Source: Candidatus Woesearchaeota archaeon (GTDB lineage Archaea > Nanoarchaeota > Nanoarchaeia > Woesearchaeales > JAGVZT01). Taken from it: a stretch of 64,000 bases of DNA. Below, one piece after another: positions 46,360-54,900 of the stretch (within the stretch, counting starts at the first letter, position 1; every line of letters begins with the position of its first letter). The notes below the pieces were generated by a model. It had not been told where the DNA came from and did not search any database. It saw only the letters and a list, made by a program, of their open reading frames with translations. The DNA is taken from the NCBI GenBank assembly GCA_017608295.1, contig JAFCGF010000011.1, positions 1-64,000 of the forward strand, written 5' to 3'. Position numbers and translations under genes: made by a program.

Positions 46360-47670
46360 ATGAGAATTAAGTTCCTCTTTTTCACCATAATACTATCCAT
46401 ATTTTCCACAGGTTGTTCTCAAGTTGAAAATATCCTTACCTCTCCAACTGACCAGTGGTATATTCCACCAACTGCAGGAGAAGTTTCAACAATAACACCC
46501 CTTCCATCGGAAACAGCAGCACAGAACCCGTCTAGTCCTACACCCAGTCACACACCAGGGCCAACCAACACATTGAGACCCTCAAGAACTGCTTATAATA
46601 CTGCCACCGCAACAGCAATAACGAATCCTGTCATCCGTATTGGTCCAAATAACTTCCCAGATTACATCAACCCACTAACTGGCCTTATCGCAATAAATCC
46701 CCTATTATTAGATAGACGCCCAATTGCAGTTAAAATCCCTAACTATCCTCATTATGTATATCCGCAATCCGGACTCTCACAAGCAGACCAAGTTTTCGAA
46801 TACCATTTAGAGCAGGGATTAACTCGATTCATCGCAATATTCTATGGGAAGGATGCCTTGAAGGTTGGACCAATTAGATCCGGCAGGAATTTCGATGCTC
46901 ATATCGTTCAGATGTATAATTCCGCCTTTGTTTTTAACCTCGCTTATGAAGAAGAAGGTAATGACCCGTTGGATGTTTACGGATTCTTAAAGAGAACTTT
47001 GGACAACCGACTCATGATTATTGAACCCGGATATGCCACACCCTGGATGTGGAGAGATGAAACGATTAAGAGCTATAACAACCTCTTCGGTAATACATAC
47101 AACCTATCAGAACTAGTTACCCAACGCGGCGTGGATAACGTTCGTCAAGATTTAGGTACAAATTCCTTCTATTCACTAGGGGGAAACAGCAAAGACAAGG
47201 TATCTGTAGTCAATATTAATTATTCATACGCGAACTATGCTTATTGGGAGTTTGATAAAGAATCTAACAGATACTACAGGTATCAAGGCAATGTAGATCT
47301 AATTGATGATGTTGAACCAGAATATATTTTGTTAACTGATGCGTCTTACAACAACCAGCCAATTGCTGCTGATAATGTGATTATCCTACTGGTACCTCAT
47401 GAATTTATTTACAAGTCTGGGCGTTCAGAGGTATTCGATATTCATTTGGAGGGTAAGGGGAAGGCATATGTCTTTAGAAATGGCCATGCCTTTGAAGCCA
47501 AATGGGAACGCAAAGAAAGAGATAAACCCCTATACATCTTAAAGAAAAATGGATCAAATTTCCCATTAAAACCTGGTATAACATTTTTCCAGGTTATCAC
47601 AACAGAATCAGAAATGAAATTTGAAGGTTCAGAATGGACCTTTAAATTCATCAGACCTGAAGATCCTTAA
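46360..47670 (+). CDS. DUF3048 (YerB-like) lipoprotein, copy 1
   Basis: A lipoprotein signal ends IFSTGC (Cys19 if ATG 46360 is used); the longer frame from 46327 adds residues that spoil the signal. After a Pro/Thr linker the DUF3048 fold follows: NPLTGL, RRPIAVKIPNYPHY, LEQGLTRFIAIFYG, KVGPIRSGRNFD, then a second conserved part with SVVNINYSYANYAYWEFD. Bacterial YerB relatives are surface lipoproteins of unknown role. A second copy follows 86 nt downstream, so this is a tandem duplication. Confidence 0.82.
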   Translation: MRIKFLFFTIILSIFSTGCSQVENILTSPTDQWYIPPTAGEVSTITPLPSETAAQNPSSPTPSHTPGPTNTLRPSRTAYNTATATAITNPVIRIGPNNFPDYINPLTGLIAINPLLLDRRPIAVKIPNYPHYVYPQSGLSQADQVFEYHLEQGLTRFIAIFYGKDALKVGPIRSGRNFDAHIVQMYNSAFVFNLAYEEEGNDPLDVYGFLKRTLDNRLMIIEPGYATPWMWRDETIKSYNNLFGNTYNLSELVTQRGVDNVRQDLGTNSFYSLGGNSKDKVSVVNINYSYANYAYWEFDKESNRYYRYQGNVDLIDDVEPEYILLTDASYNNQPIAADNVIILLVPHEFIYKSGRSEVFDIHLEGKGKAYVFRNGHAFEAKWERKERDKPLYILKKNGSNFPLKPGITFFQVITTESEMKFEGSEWTFKFIRPEDP

Positions 47671-47756
47671 ATTGGTGGGTTGAAAATTTCCAAATCTACC
47701 AGTAAATTAAACACAAAAGAAATTAATTCCTTACAACCAGTGACTGGAAGTCTTAA

Positions 47757-49031
47757 ATGCGAAATCGATCGTGTTGGATCATTCTAATATTATTCCTGCT
47801 TGTTTCATGTGCTCCTACCAATTCAAAAGCTGAAGAGGAAGCATTAGTAAAAACTATCGTTTCTCAGATTAGCCAAGAATTAAAATCCACAACCCAAGCG
47901 GATAAGCCAATAGAAATCTATAAAACAGCAACGACCAAACCCGCCAATATTCAACCTACAAAAACCCTGCCATCACCTCAGGAATCCACTCAAACGCCAA
48001 CCGAAATTGTCGCCATCCAAATTAAAAGCTCCGGACCAAGAAATTTCCCTGCCAATATCAATCCACTCACAGGTCTTCAGGTTCCCGATCCAAGGAAACT
48101 CGATAGAAGACCGATCTCGGTTAAAGTCTCCAACTACCCACGTGGAATCCGGCCTCAGTGGGGTTTATCGATGGCAGATCATGTTTTCGAGTATTACCAC
48201 GAAGCTGGCTTGTCACGATTCAATGCAATCTTTTACAGCAATGATGTAAACAAAATTGGTCCAATCAGATCAGGGCGTTTATCGGATGAAGATATCGTCA
48301 ATATGTATGATGCTTTTTTTGCATACGCAAGTGCTGATTCTCGAGTCTTGGAGGTCTTCTACAAATCCGGTTTTTATAATCGGACGGCCTCATTAAGCGA
48401 TTACCCCTGCCCACCGACACCAAATTACCCATTATGTCGAATTGAAACAGATTCCTGGAACCACCTAATCACAGATTCTGTCATACTGCATAAACATTTT
48501 GAAAATGAAGGGGTTCCTAACGAACGACAAAACCTGGATGGATTTAGTTTCAACCCAGAAATTCCAGAAAACGGCACCCCTGTTGATAAAATAATTGTCA
48601 GATATTCTAGGGGAAGTTATCACAAATGGTCTTATGATCAAAACCATGATACATTCTTCAGGTATCAAGATGTCTCTGACGCAGATACCGGGCAAGAAGT
48701 ATTCTCACCAACCCAGGACCGCCTCACAGGAGACGTTATTTCTGCCAACAATGTCATTATTCTTCTGGCCAAATACCGGTATTTCAGTAAAAACCCAGAA
48801 ATGGTTGAAATTGAATTTAATGGAAATGGTACTGCTTTTGCTTTCCGGGATGGGTTGGTTTTCCCGATTTTTTGGAAAAGATCACCTGATTTGAATTTGA
48901 TCGAATTTACAAATGAAGATGGGGCCCCTTATACCCTGAAACCTGGTAATACCTGGATAGGTGTTATCGGATCATCTTCTGACGTATATACTGATGGGTC
49001 AGACTGGCGGTTTCAATTTAGAATTCCATAA
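47757..49031 (+). CDS. DUF3048 (YerB-like) lipoprotein, copy 2
   Basis: This paralogue of the preceding gene has its own lipoprotein signal (FLLVSC, Cys18), a Pro/Thr linker to about residue 85, and the same landmarks (NPLTGLQVP, RRPISVKVSNYP, NKIGPIRSGRLSD, VIILLAKYRYF). The copies are clearly diverged, so the duplication is old. Copy 2 carries an extra cysteine-bearing insert (YPCPPTPNYPLCRIE) absent from copy 1. The permease half-genes follow 20 nt later and may share the transcript. Confidence 0.82.
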   Translation: MRNRSCWIILILFLLVSCAPTNSKAEEEALVKTIVSQISQELKSTTQADKPIEIYKTATTKPANIQPTKTLPSPQESTQTPTEIVAIQIKSSGPRNFPANINPLTGLQVPDPRKLDRRPISVKVSNYPRGIRPQWGLSMADHVFEYYHEAGLSRFNAIFYSNDVNKIGPIRSGRLSDEDIVNMYDAFFAYASADSRVLEVFYKSGFYNRTASLSDYPCPPTPNYPLCRIETDSWNHLITDSVILHKHFENEGVPNERQNLDGFSFNPEIPENGTPVDKIIVRYSRGSYHKWSYDQNHDTFFRYQDVSDADTGQEVFSPTQDRLTGDVISANNVIILLAKYRYFSKNPEMVEIEFNGNGTAFAFRDGLVFPIFWKRSPDLNLIEFTNEDGAPYTLKPGNTWIGVIGSSSDVYTDGSDWRFQFRIP

Positions 49032-49051
49032 TTATTCATAAGGATGTGGAA

Positions 49052-49591
49052 ATGAAGAAATCAAATAAGTTTGAACCATCAATTGTGATTTTAACTATCA
49101 CAGTGTTTATCCTAGTTTTCATCGCCTGGCAACGTGGCGGGATTACAATGATTCTTGATGGTTTCCTTTCAGGAGGAAATTCACTTATACGCATCATTCC
49201 ATTACTAATTGCTGCATTCATCACTGCCGGGTTGATTCAGGTTACGATAAAGAAAGATGTTATTGAAAGATGGCTTGGATCAAAATCGGGTATACGAGGT
49301 CTTTTATTAGCATGTATTGGAGGCGCCTTAATCCCAGGTGGACCATATGCCTACTACCCAATCGCTGGAGCATTGATGAAGACAGGTGCTGGTATAGGTG
49401 TGATGATCGCCTTCATCACCGCAAAAAACCTCTGGGCTTTATCACGACTACCCATGGAAATTGCCCTACTCGGGACAGAATTGACAACCATTCGAATTCT
49501 AACAACATTTATTTTTCCCATCATCCTAGGATTCCTCGCTGAAATTCTCTTTGGTCGATATATAAATAAAATTCGTGAAGGGGTTCAGTAA
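49052..49591 (+). CDS. permease-like membrane protein, first half
   Basis: The 179 residues form about five or six helices of the predicted-permease (DUF318/ArsP-like) type. The half-domain motif is SGIRGLLLACIGGALIPGGP followed by YAYYPIAGAL. Full-length family members contain two such halves in one chain; here the second is the next gene, starting within the last base of this stop codon. They are likely to assemble as a heterodimer. ATG 49052 is chosen over an upstream GTG. The transported substrate is unknown, and no metal or arsenic genes adjoin. Confidence 0.72.
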   Translation: MKKSNKFEPSIVILTITVFILVFIAWQRGGITMILDGFLSGGNSLIRIIPLLIAAFITAGLIQVTIKKDVIERWLGSKSGIRGLLLACIGGALIPGGPYAYYPIAGALMKTGAGIGVMIAFITAKNLWALSRLPMEIALLGTELTTIRILTTFIFPIILGFLAEILFGRYINKIREGVQ

Positions 49592-50076
49592 TGACAACCG
49601 CGACGATCATGCTGTGGATCCTGACGGTTGTACTTGCCATATTTGCCTGGCGCAGGAACGATGGTAGTCTCAAAAATGGTTTAACCTTGGGCTGGCAAAC
49701 ATTAAAAAGAAACCTCCTATTATTACTGATTGGCTTCACGCTTGTTGGTTTTGTCAATATCCTCTCCCCAACTCAACTTATTCAAGATTTAATCGGTCCC
49801 GAGTCTGGTTTTCGCGGGTTATTACTAGCTGAGGTCATCGGTATGCTTCTGCCTGGTGGACCCTATGCCGTGTTCCCGATCATAGCAATACTATACAGTG
49901 AAGGTGCTGGGTTAGCACCAGCGATTACGATCATAACCAGTTGGGCAACATTAGCATTAATCACGGTCCCATTTGAACTCCCCTTTATGGGTTGGCGGTT
50001 TTCGGCTATTCGCTGGGGTTTAGGATTAGTAGTACCATTCCTGGCAGGGGCAGCAGCACAGTTCTTTTTTGCCTAA
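49591..50076 (+). CDS. permease-like membrane protein, second half
   Basis: The 161 residues repeat the fold of the preceding gene, with SGFRGLLLAEVIGMLLPGGP followed by YAVFPIIAIL at the equivalent place. The ATG overlaps the previous TAA by one base, so translation is coupled and the two products are probably made in equal amounts. It is convergent with pyrD, only 10 bases apart, without an evident terminator. Confidence 0.72.
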   Translation: MTTATIMLWILTVVLAIFAWRRNDGSLKNGLTLGWQTLKRNLLLLLIGFTLVGFVNILSPTQLIQDLIGPESGFRGLLLAEVIGMLLPGGPYAVFPIIAILYSEGAGLAPAITIITSWATLALITVPFELPFMGWRFSAIRWGLGLVVPFLAGAAAQFFFA

Positions 50077-50086
50077 TTCAACAGGA

Positions 50087-51094
50087 TTACAGATATTTAT
50101 TAATTCTGCGGACCAACCCCGGACCGGCATATATCAACCCGGTATAAACCTGGATTAGAGATGCGCCAGCATCAAGCATTGCCTTGGCATCATCTGGTGT
50201 CATAATTCCCCCTACCCCGATTATGGGTAAAACACCTCCGGTTTCCTTTTGGATATTCGCAACAATCCGCCGACTAATTCCGGTTAATGGCGATCCTGAA
50301 AGACCTCCGGCTTCTTCTCTTTTTAAAGATTGGATATTTTCACGGTTAACGGTTGTATTGCCGATAATAATTCCATCCATATCCACACCAAGGATGGTCT
50401 CAACAATATCAAATAATTCTTTTTCTGATAAATCCGGAGAAACCTTTAATAATATTGGAGTATTAGTTCTTAACCTCTCCCTCGCGTTTTTAAGCTGTAA
50501 TAGTAAACGCTCAAGCAAATCCCGAGCCTGAAGACGCCGTAACCCTATTGTATTCGGGGAACTTACATTAACTGCTAAATAATCAGCTATATCAAATAAA
50601 TTCTCAAACAGGTAAACATAATCCTGAGCAGCATCCTCAATTGGCGTATCTTTATTCTTCCCGATGTTCACCCCGAGAATCGTGTTGAAATTTTTAACTC
50701 CTGATCTTGATAACCTACGACGGACGACCTCCACCCCGTCTCCTGGAAATCCCATCCTATTGATCAATGCATGTTCTTCGGGGATACGAAATATGCGAGG
50801 CTTTGGATTACCCACCTGCGGGTATGGTGTCACTGTGCCAATTTCTATATGACCAAACCCCAAGCTTGCTAAACCACGCCATGCAAGGCCATCTTTATCA
50901 TAACCAGCAGCTAAACCAACAGGATTTGGGAATCGCAAACCAAAGATATCTACCGGAAGACCTGTTCCGTTTGAAGCATCGAAGGATTTATTAATAATAT
51001 ATCTAAGGGGTTCAATCTCGCTTGAGATTGATAATGCCTTTAATGTCAGGGTGTGGATAAATTCAGGATCAATCCGAAATAATAAGTTCTCCAT
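50087..51094 (-). CDS. pyrD: dihydroorotate dehydrogenase (quinone), class 2
   Basis: The enzyme oxidises dihydroorotate to orotate with FMN, passing electrons to membrane quinone. The 335-residue protein has the class 2 N-terminal membrane-associating helices (residues 1-40), NPVGLAAGYDKDG, GHIEIGTVTPYPQVGNPKPR, and NVSSPNTIGLR carrying the catalytic serine of class 2. It ends with IIGVGGIMTPDDAKAMLDAG and VYTGLIYAGPGL. ATG 51094 follows a TTG in frame. It is the last gene of the pyr operon, 33 nt behind the broken pyrFE gene. Confidence 0.94.
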   Translation of the reverse strand: MENLLFRIDPEFIHTLTLKALSISSEIEPLRYIINKSFDASNGTGLPVDIFGLRFPNPVGLAAGYDKDGLAWRGLASLGFGHIEIGTVTPYPQVGNPKPRIFRIPEEHALINRMGFPGDGVEVVRRRLSRSGVKNFNTILGVNIGKNKDTPIEDAAQDYVYLFENLFDIADYLAVNVSSPNTIGLRRLQARDLLERLLLQLKNARERLRTNTPILLKVSPDLSEKELFDIVETILGVDMDGIIIGNTTVNRENIQSLKREEAGGLSGSPLTGISRRIVANIQKETGGVLPIIGVGGIMTPDDAKAMLDAGASLIQVYTGLIYAGPGLVRRINKYL

Positions 51095-51127
51095 CAATAT
51101 AACAGAGTATAAATGATTGTAAGAAGT

Positions 51128-51373
51128 CTAGAGATTTTCATTTAATAAATTTTTGTTTCTTTGATCTTCAAGAAAATCATAAATATCGGAGAGCATCTCA
51201 CCTGATATTTTCCCATCACGTGCATAATATTCCAAAATTCGGGGTAGGTGAATTACAGCGTGAACCTTCAGTCCACGCTCCTTCAATGCAGGACAACCAT
51301 CTGCACTTCGATCGATGAGAACAACCACATCATGGGCACCCAATCCCTTTGATTCCAATTTTTCAATCCCTTC
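51128..51373 (-). pseudogene. detached C-terminal piece of orotate phosphoribosyltransferase
   Basis: In a frame different from the upstream pyrF-pyrE gene, 81 residues (EGIEKLESKGLGAHDVVVLI and on, through DRSADGCPALKERGLKVHAV) match the end of bacterial PyrE. There is no start codon at the family-matching boundary, so the piece would not be made alone. The roughly 27 residues normally between TYGTK and this point, including the PRPP-binding loop (VVxxDDxxTTGGS in relatives), are absent from the DNA. The gene is therefore deleted and frame-shifted at about 51374. Confidence 0.8.
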
Positions 51374-52514
51374 ATTTTGTCCCGTATGTTTTTGATTCTT
51401 TGCGAGGGTAAACCATCGACCAATCAGCCAATAAAGAAATTGCAGATGCAATTGGCAGGGCGGCATAAGGGAGAGCAGCAAGATGATCAAACTCAAGCCC
51501 GTTCAATATCCTGATGTATTCTTTTGCAATCAAAGATATTAAGGTCGGGAAACCTGCTAACCGCCGTAGATCGATATAAAATGGGGATTTTGTCCCAGAT
51601 TTCAAGGTAAAATCTCCGAATTTTATACACCCCGCATCCAATAATCCATCAGCAACCTTTATTAAAGATTCTGACAATATCGGTTTTTCTATCGTTAACG
51701 CCTTTTTAGGATGAGAAACACGTTCCCTGTTGATTAAATCTCGAAATTCTAAAGCAGCATCCCTGGGATTCTGAGATCTGGAAATGCTGCGTGAAATCGG
51801 TATTAGAATTCCCAATCCATCCGACCTTTGGCCACTCTGTAAAGCTAACCTTAGATCCCCACCTTGAGCACCAATACCCGGAGAAAGGATCCATGAACCC
51901 GGGGCTGCCTCCCTCACGGCTGCAAGAGATTCGGGTTTCGTCGCGCCAACCACCAGACCGAGATTATCGTTCTTATTCCAGGTATTTACAAGGTGAGCAA
52001 TATGGATATAGAGCGGAATATCCAAAATTTCTCCCTGATACTCTTTAACCCGAATATCTTGAATGTCTTTTGCGCCCGGATTCGATGTTTTACAAAGAAG
52101 AAAGGCACCTCTATCAGGATCCTCAATAAAAGGATGAATAGAATCATATCCAAGGTAAGGGTTCAGGGTGATTGCATCGACACCGAGAATATCAAAAGCA
52201 GCCTGTGCGTAAGCTTTTGCGGTCGAAGAAATATCCCCGCGCTTAGCATCCAGGATTACCGGGATATCATCAGGTATTACACCCAAGACATCCTGCAAAA
52301 CAGAGATTCCATCCGGACCAAGTGCTTCGAAAAATGCAATATTGGGTTTGAAGGCGGCTGCTAAATCACTGGTTGCTTCGACAAGCCTAAAACAAAATTC
52401 TCGGACTCCTTTGTCTGGGGATGAAGCTACATCTTGAGGATGAGGATCAAGACCCACACAAAGCAAGGAATTTATGTCAATTATCCTATTCGTTAACCGT
52501 GAAAAAAAAGTCAT
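51372..52514 (-). CDS. pyrF: orotidine 5'-phosphate decarboxylase fused to truncated orotate phosphoribosyltransferase
   Basis: Residues 1 to about 270 are a complete OMP decarboxylase of the pyrF type 2 group, with CVGLDPHP and the catalytic DAKRGDI (89-95), making UMP. From about 278 the chain continues as orotate phosphoribosyltransferase (FGDFTLKSGTKSPFYIDLRR, ALPYAALPIASAIS, YPRKESKTYGTK) but stops at residue 380, before the PRPP-binding loop. The decarboxylase should work while the transferase half cannot be functional as read. The PyrF-PyrE order is the reverse of animal UMP synthase. GGAGG lies 6-8 nt before the ATG. It lies 47 nt after pyrB. Confidence 0.9.
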   Translation of the reverse strand: MTFFSRLTNRIIDINSLLCVGLDPHPQDVASSPDKGVREFCFRLVEATSDLAAAFKPNIAFFEALGPDGISVLQDVLGVIPDDIPVILDAKRGDISSTAKAYAQAAFDILGVDAITLNPYLGYDSIHPFIEDPDRGAFLLCKTSNPGAKDIQDIRVKEYQGEILDIPLYIHIAHLVNTWNKNDNLGLVVGATKPESLAAVREAAPGSWILSPGIGAQGGDLRLALQSGQRSDGLGILIPISRSISRSQNPRDAALEFRDLINRERVSHPKKALTIEKPILSESLIKVADGLLDAGCIKFGDFTLKSGTKSPFYIDLRRLAGFPTLISLIAKEYIRILNGLEFDHLAALPYAALPIASAISLLADWSMVYPRKESKTYGTK

Positions 52515-52561
52515 CCCATCCTCCGATAAATAAGGTGAGGAAAAAAGAATATCATGAAGAA

Positions 52562-53539
52562 TTACGCTTTACCGAGGACCATCGCCAATAATGCCATCCT
52601 GACATAAAGCCCATATTCCATTTGTCGAAAATATGAAGCTCTTGGGTCATCATCAAAATCCATGCTAATCTCAGTAACCCGCGGCAGGGGATGCATTACG
52701 ATCATACGCTCTTTAGCTTTTTTCATCATTTCAGGGTCAATAACATATGCTCCTGCAACTTTTTCATATTCCTCTAAAGCAGAGAACCTTTCCTTTTGAA
52801 CCCGGGTGACATAAAGTACATCGGTATCAGGCAAGACCTGATCGACCTCAGTGTATTCTTTTTGTTCAATTCCGAGCGCTTCCAGTTCAGCAATAATCTC
52901 TGCTGGCATTCGCAGCACCTCTGGGGATATATAATTTAGTTTCACCTTGTAAAGGGAAAGTAGACGAGCCAAAGAATGAACTGTCCGGCCAAATTTCAAA
53001 TCACCCAACATAGTGATGGTCAATCCATCGATATAACCAAGTTCTTCTTTTATGGTTAAGCTGTCGAGGAGGGCTTGAGTGGGATGTTCTCCAATTCCAT
53101 CGCCGGCGTTTATTACAGGCTTTTTAGCAAATTTCGCCGCGAGAGATGCTGATCCAACCTCCGGATGTCGGATAACAATAACATCTGCATAGCATTCCAA
53201 TGTCCGGATGGTATCAGGCAAACTTTCGCCTTTAGAAACGGATGAGTATTTAACTTCATTAATTGGTATAACCGATCCGCCCAACCTCTCCATCGCAGCA
53301 GTAAAACTGGATGATGTTCTCGTGGATGGCTCATAAAATAGATTTGCTAATATTTTTCCTTTTAGCAGATCAAATGTACCAATCCTTTCCACCATAACGC
53401 GCATTTCATGCGCAACTGCAAATATATACTCCAAATCTTGCCGATTGAACTGCCTCACAGAAACGATGTCCATCCCGTACCAAGGCGACATACGCTGATC
53501 GCCAAAGGGAAGGTGAGGGTTGCTGGGTTGGATATTCAT
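52562..53539 (-). CDS. pyrB: aspartate carbamoyltransferase catalytic subunit
   Basis: PyrB joins carbamoyl phosphate and aspartate, the first committed pyrimidine step. The 325 residues include the carbamoyl-phosphate motif [11 protein letters not shown] (STRT at 72-75), [10 protein letters not shown] (HPTQ at 152-155) and HPLPR (283-287). No regulatory pyrI gene is adjacent. AAAGGAGA lies about 7 nt before the ATG. It lies 36 nt from the restored stop of pyrC. Confidence 0.95.
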   Translation of the reverse strand: MNIQPSNPHLPFGDQRMSPWYGMDIVSVRQFNRQDLEYIFAVAHEMRVMVERIGTFDLLKGKILANLFYEPSTRTSSSFTAAMERLGGSVIPINEVKYSSVSKGESLPDTIRTLECYADVIVIRHPEVGSASLAAKFAKKPVINAGDGIGEHPTQALLDSLTIKEELGYIDGLTITMLGDLKFGRTVHSLARLLSLYKVKLNYISPEVLRMPAEIIAELEALGIEQKEYTEVDQVLPDTDVLYVTRVQKERFSALEEYEKVAGAYVIDPEMMKKAKERMIVMHPLPRVTEISMDFDDDPRASYFRQMEYGLYVRMALLAMVLGKA

Positions 53540-53603
53540 AATATTTCTCCTTTAACCTTTTTTTTACAAATTCATTTATCTTATATTTCTACCAAATCCT
53601 GGT

Positions 53604-54629
53604 TCAGCCAATACCTGACCATCTTGAAACGCGATTCTTCCACGCAGGAAACCGCCCTCTTACCTTGACCCCTTCAAAAGGGGTCCATCCACATTTTGAG
53701 TATTGGTCCTCTGCACGTATGGTGAATTCTTCATTGGGATCGACCTCAATCCAAGTATCTTTCTGGTCTGCCAACTTGAAAATGCGTTTGGGATTGGTAT
53801 ACATGCGTTCTACCAGATCGTCCACTGTCATTTTCCCGCGGTGAACTGCAGTGAGTAAGAGAGGCAAGGCAGTCTCCAAACCGGGAAAGCCAGGAGGCGG
53901 TGTATCACTGTCCTTCTCATCTAACGTATGCGGCGCATGGTCTGTGGCAAAACAATCAATTACCTTCAAGTTACTCCACAGGGCTTCTCGATCTTCAGGA
54001 GATGCAATTCGAGGTCGAACTTCGGTACGGCCAGGATACATGCCACCATGACTTAACCTGGAATCATCATTTGAGGATAAAAATAAATGATGCGGTGCTA
54101 CCTCACAAGTGACCTTAATTCCACTTTCCTTAGCCTTTCTGATCGTTATGATCTCTTCCCTAGAGGAGATATGAGCAATATGTACAGGACGATCATACAT
54201 GGCTGCAAAAAGGATTGCTGCAGCCATGGTCCTGCCCTCCGAATGGACAACAATTGGAAAATCTTTTGGCCAATTTTGGAAATGATCATGCCAATGGGTC
54301 ATAGAATCTAACCGTAATTTGCCATAGGTCATATCCAAGTACATTTTAAGACCGGCAACTTTCCGGGCAACCTTAGCGATCGATGGGGCATTCTCAGGGC
54401 CTGCACCTACAAAATGAGCATAATCACAACGCGCCTTTGCTCTGGCAATATTCAGCGTGCTCTGCAATGCGGAGGGAGTAACTACAGGTGGATTTGTGTT
54501 TGGCATTGCCAACAGCAAGGTTATACCCCCAGCTAGAGCGGCTGCGGTGCCAGAGTCCCAATCTTCTTTATGAGACGCTCCTGGTTCACGTAAATGAACA
54601 TGAACATCAATCAATCCAGGAAGTTTCAT
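53604..54629 (-). CDS. pyrC: dihydroorotase, CAD-like type, with shifted C-terminus
   Basis: The enzyme cyclises carbamoyl-aspartate to dihydroorotate at a zinc site. All ligands are present: HVH (His10, His12), Lys95 in AGLKMYLDMTYG, His129, His153 and Asp230 in FATDHAPH. The whole sequence is strikingly like the dihydroorotase domain of animal CAD (KLPGLIDVHVHLREPGASHK, PPPGFPGLETALPLLLTAV). After Arg326 the frame changes: the annotated tail is nonsense, whereas the next frame reads LRGRIAFQDGQVLAEPGFG to a stop at 53576, as expected for the family. So the last ~20 residues are displaced by an indel near 53650. It is the first gene of the operon. Confidence 0.88.
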   Translation of the reverse strand: MKLPGLIDVHVHLREPGASHKEDWDSGTAAALAGGITLLLAMPNTNPPVVTPSALQSTLNIARAKARCDYAHFVGAGPENAPSIAKVARKVAGLKMYLDMTYGKLRLDSMTHWHDHFQNWPKDFPIVVHSEGRTMAAAILFAAMYDRPVHIAHISSREEIITIRKAKESGIKVTCEVAPHHLFLSSNDDSRLSHGGMYPGRTEVRPRIASPEDREALWSNLKVIDCFATDHAPHTLDEKDSDTPPPGFPGLETALPLLLTAVHRGKMTVDDLVERMYTNPKRIFKLADQKDTWIEVDPNEEFTIRAEDQYSKCGWTPFEGVKVRGRFPAWKNRVSRWSGIG

Positions 54630-54691
54630 CCAATATTTCGCTCCATAATGGTTTTATCAATATTCTCTTTTGCCATCAACTATTGGTTAAT

Positions 54692-54717
54692 AAAAAAATA
54701 GAGCCACTACGGGCTCT
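54692..54717 (-). promoter_or_regulatory. terminator-like hairpin in the pyr operon leader
   Basis: On the minus strand AGAGCC (54712-54717) pairs with GGCTCT (54700-54705) and is followed by A and seven T. It lies between the pyr promoter and pyrC, about 62 nt before the ATG, so it should act as an attenuator. Upstream in the leader are CCCAGA/TCTGGG and AGAAATCA/TGATTTCT helices (plus-strand 54721-54783). A mutually exclusive antiterminator is not obvious by eye. Confidence 0.6.
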
Positions 54718-54818
54718 TTAAGAAATCAGAAGGTTTGATGTTTATATCCCAGATGGTTTTGATCCTCTGGGAGTTTGATTTCTGATACAGAATTAGAACA
54801 GTTTCTCATACTTATCGG

Positions 54819-54847
54819 AATTTAATAGATTTTCATAAATCTGTCAA
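54819..54847 (-). promoter_or_regulatory. pyr operon promoter
   Basis: On the minus strand consensus TTGACA (54842-54847), exactly 17 bp and TAAATT (54819-54824). The leader to pyrC would be about 180 nt. Confidence 0.65.
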
Positions 54848-54900
54848 GGATTATCATCAACTTTCTAATCAGATTTTATTTGTTCAGGCATCGGATGTCT

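Noticed and set aside
54721..54800. True PyrR-binding loop in the pyr leader
   Set aside because: The stretch CTCCCAGAGGATC resembles the loop only partly and is also tied up in a CCCAGA/TCTGGG helix; no pyrR gene is in the window.
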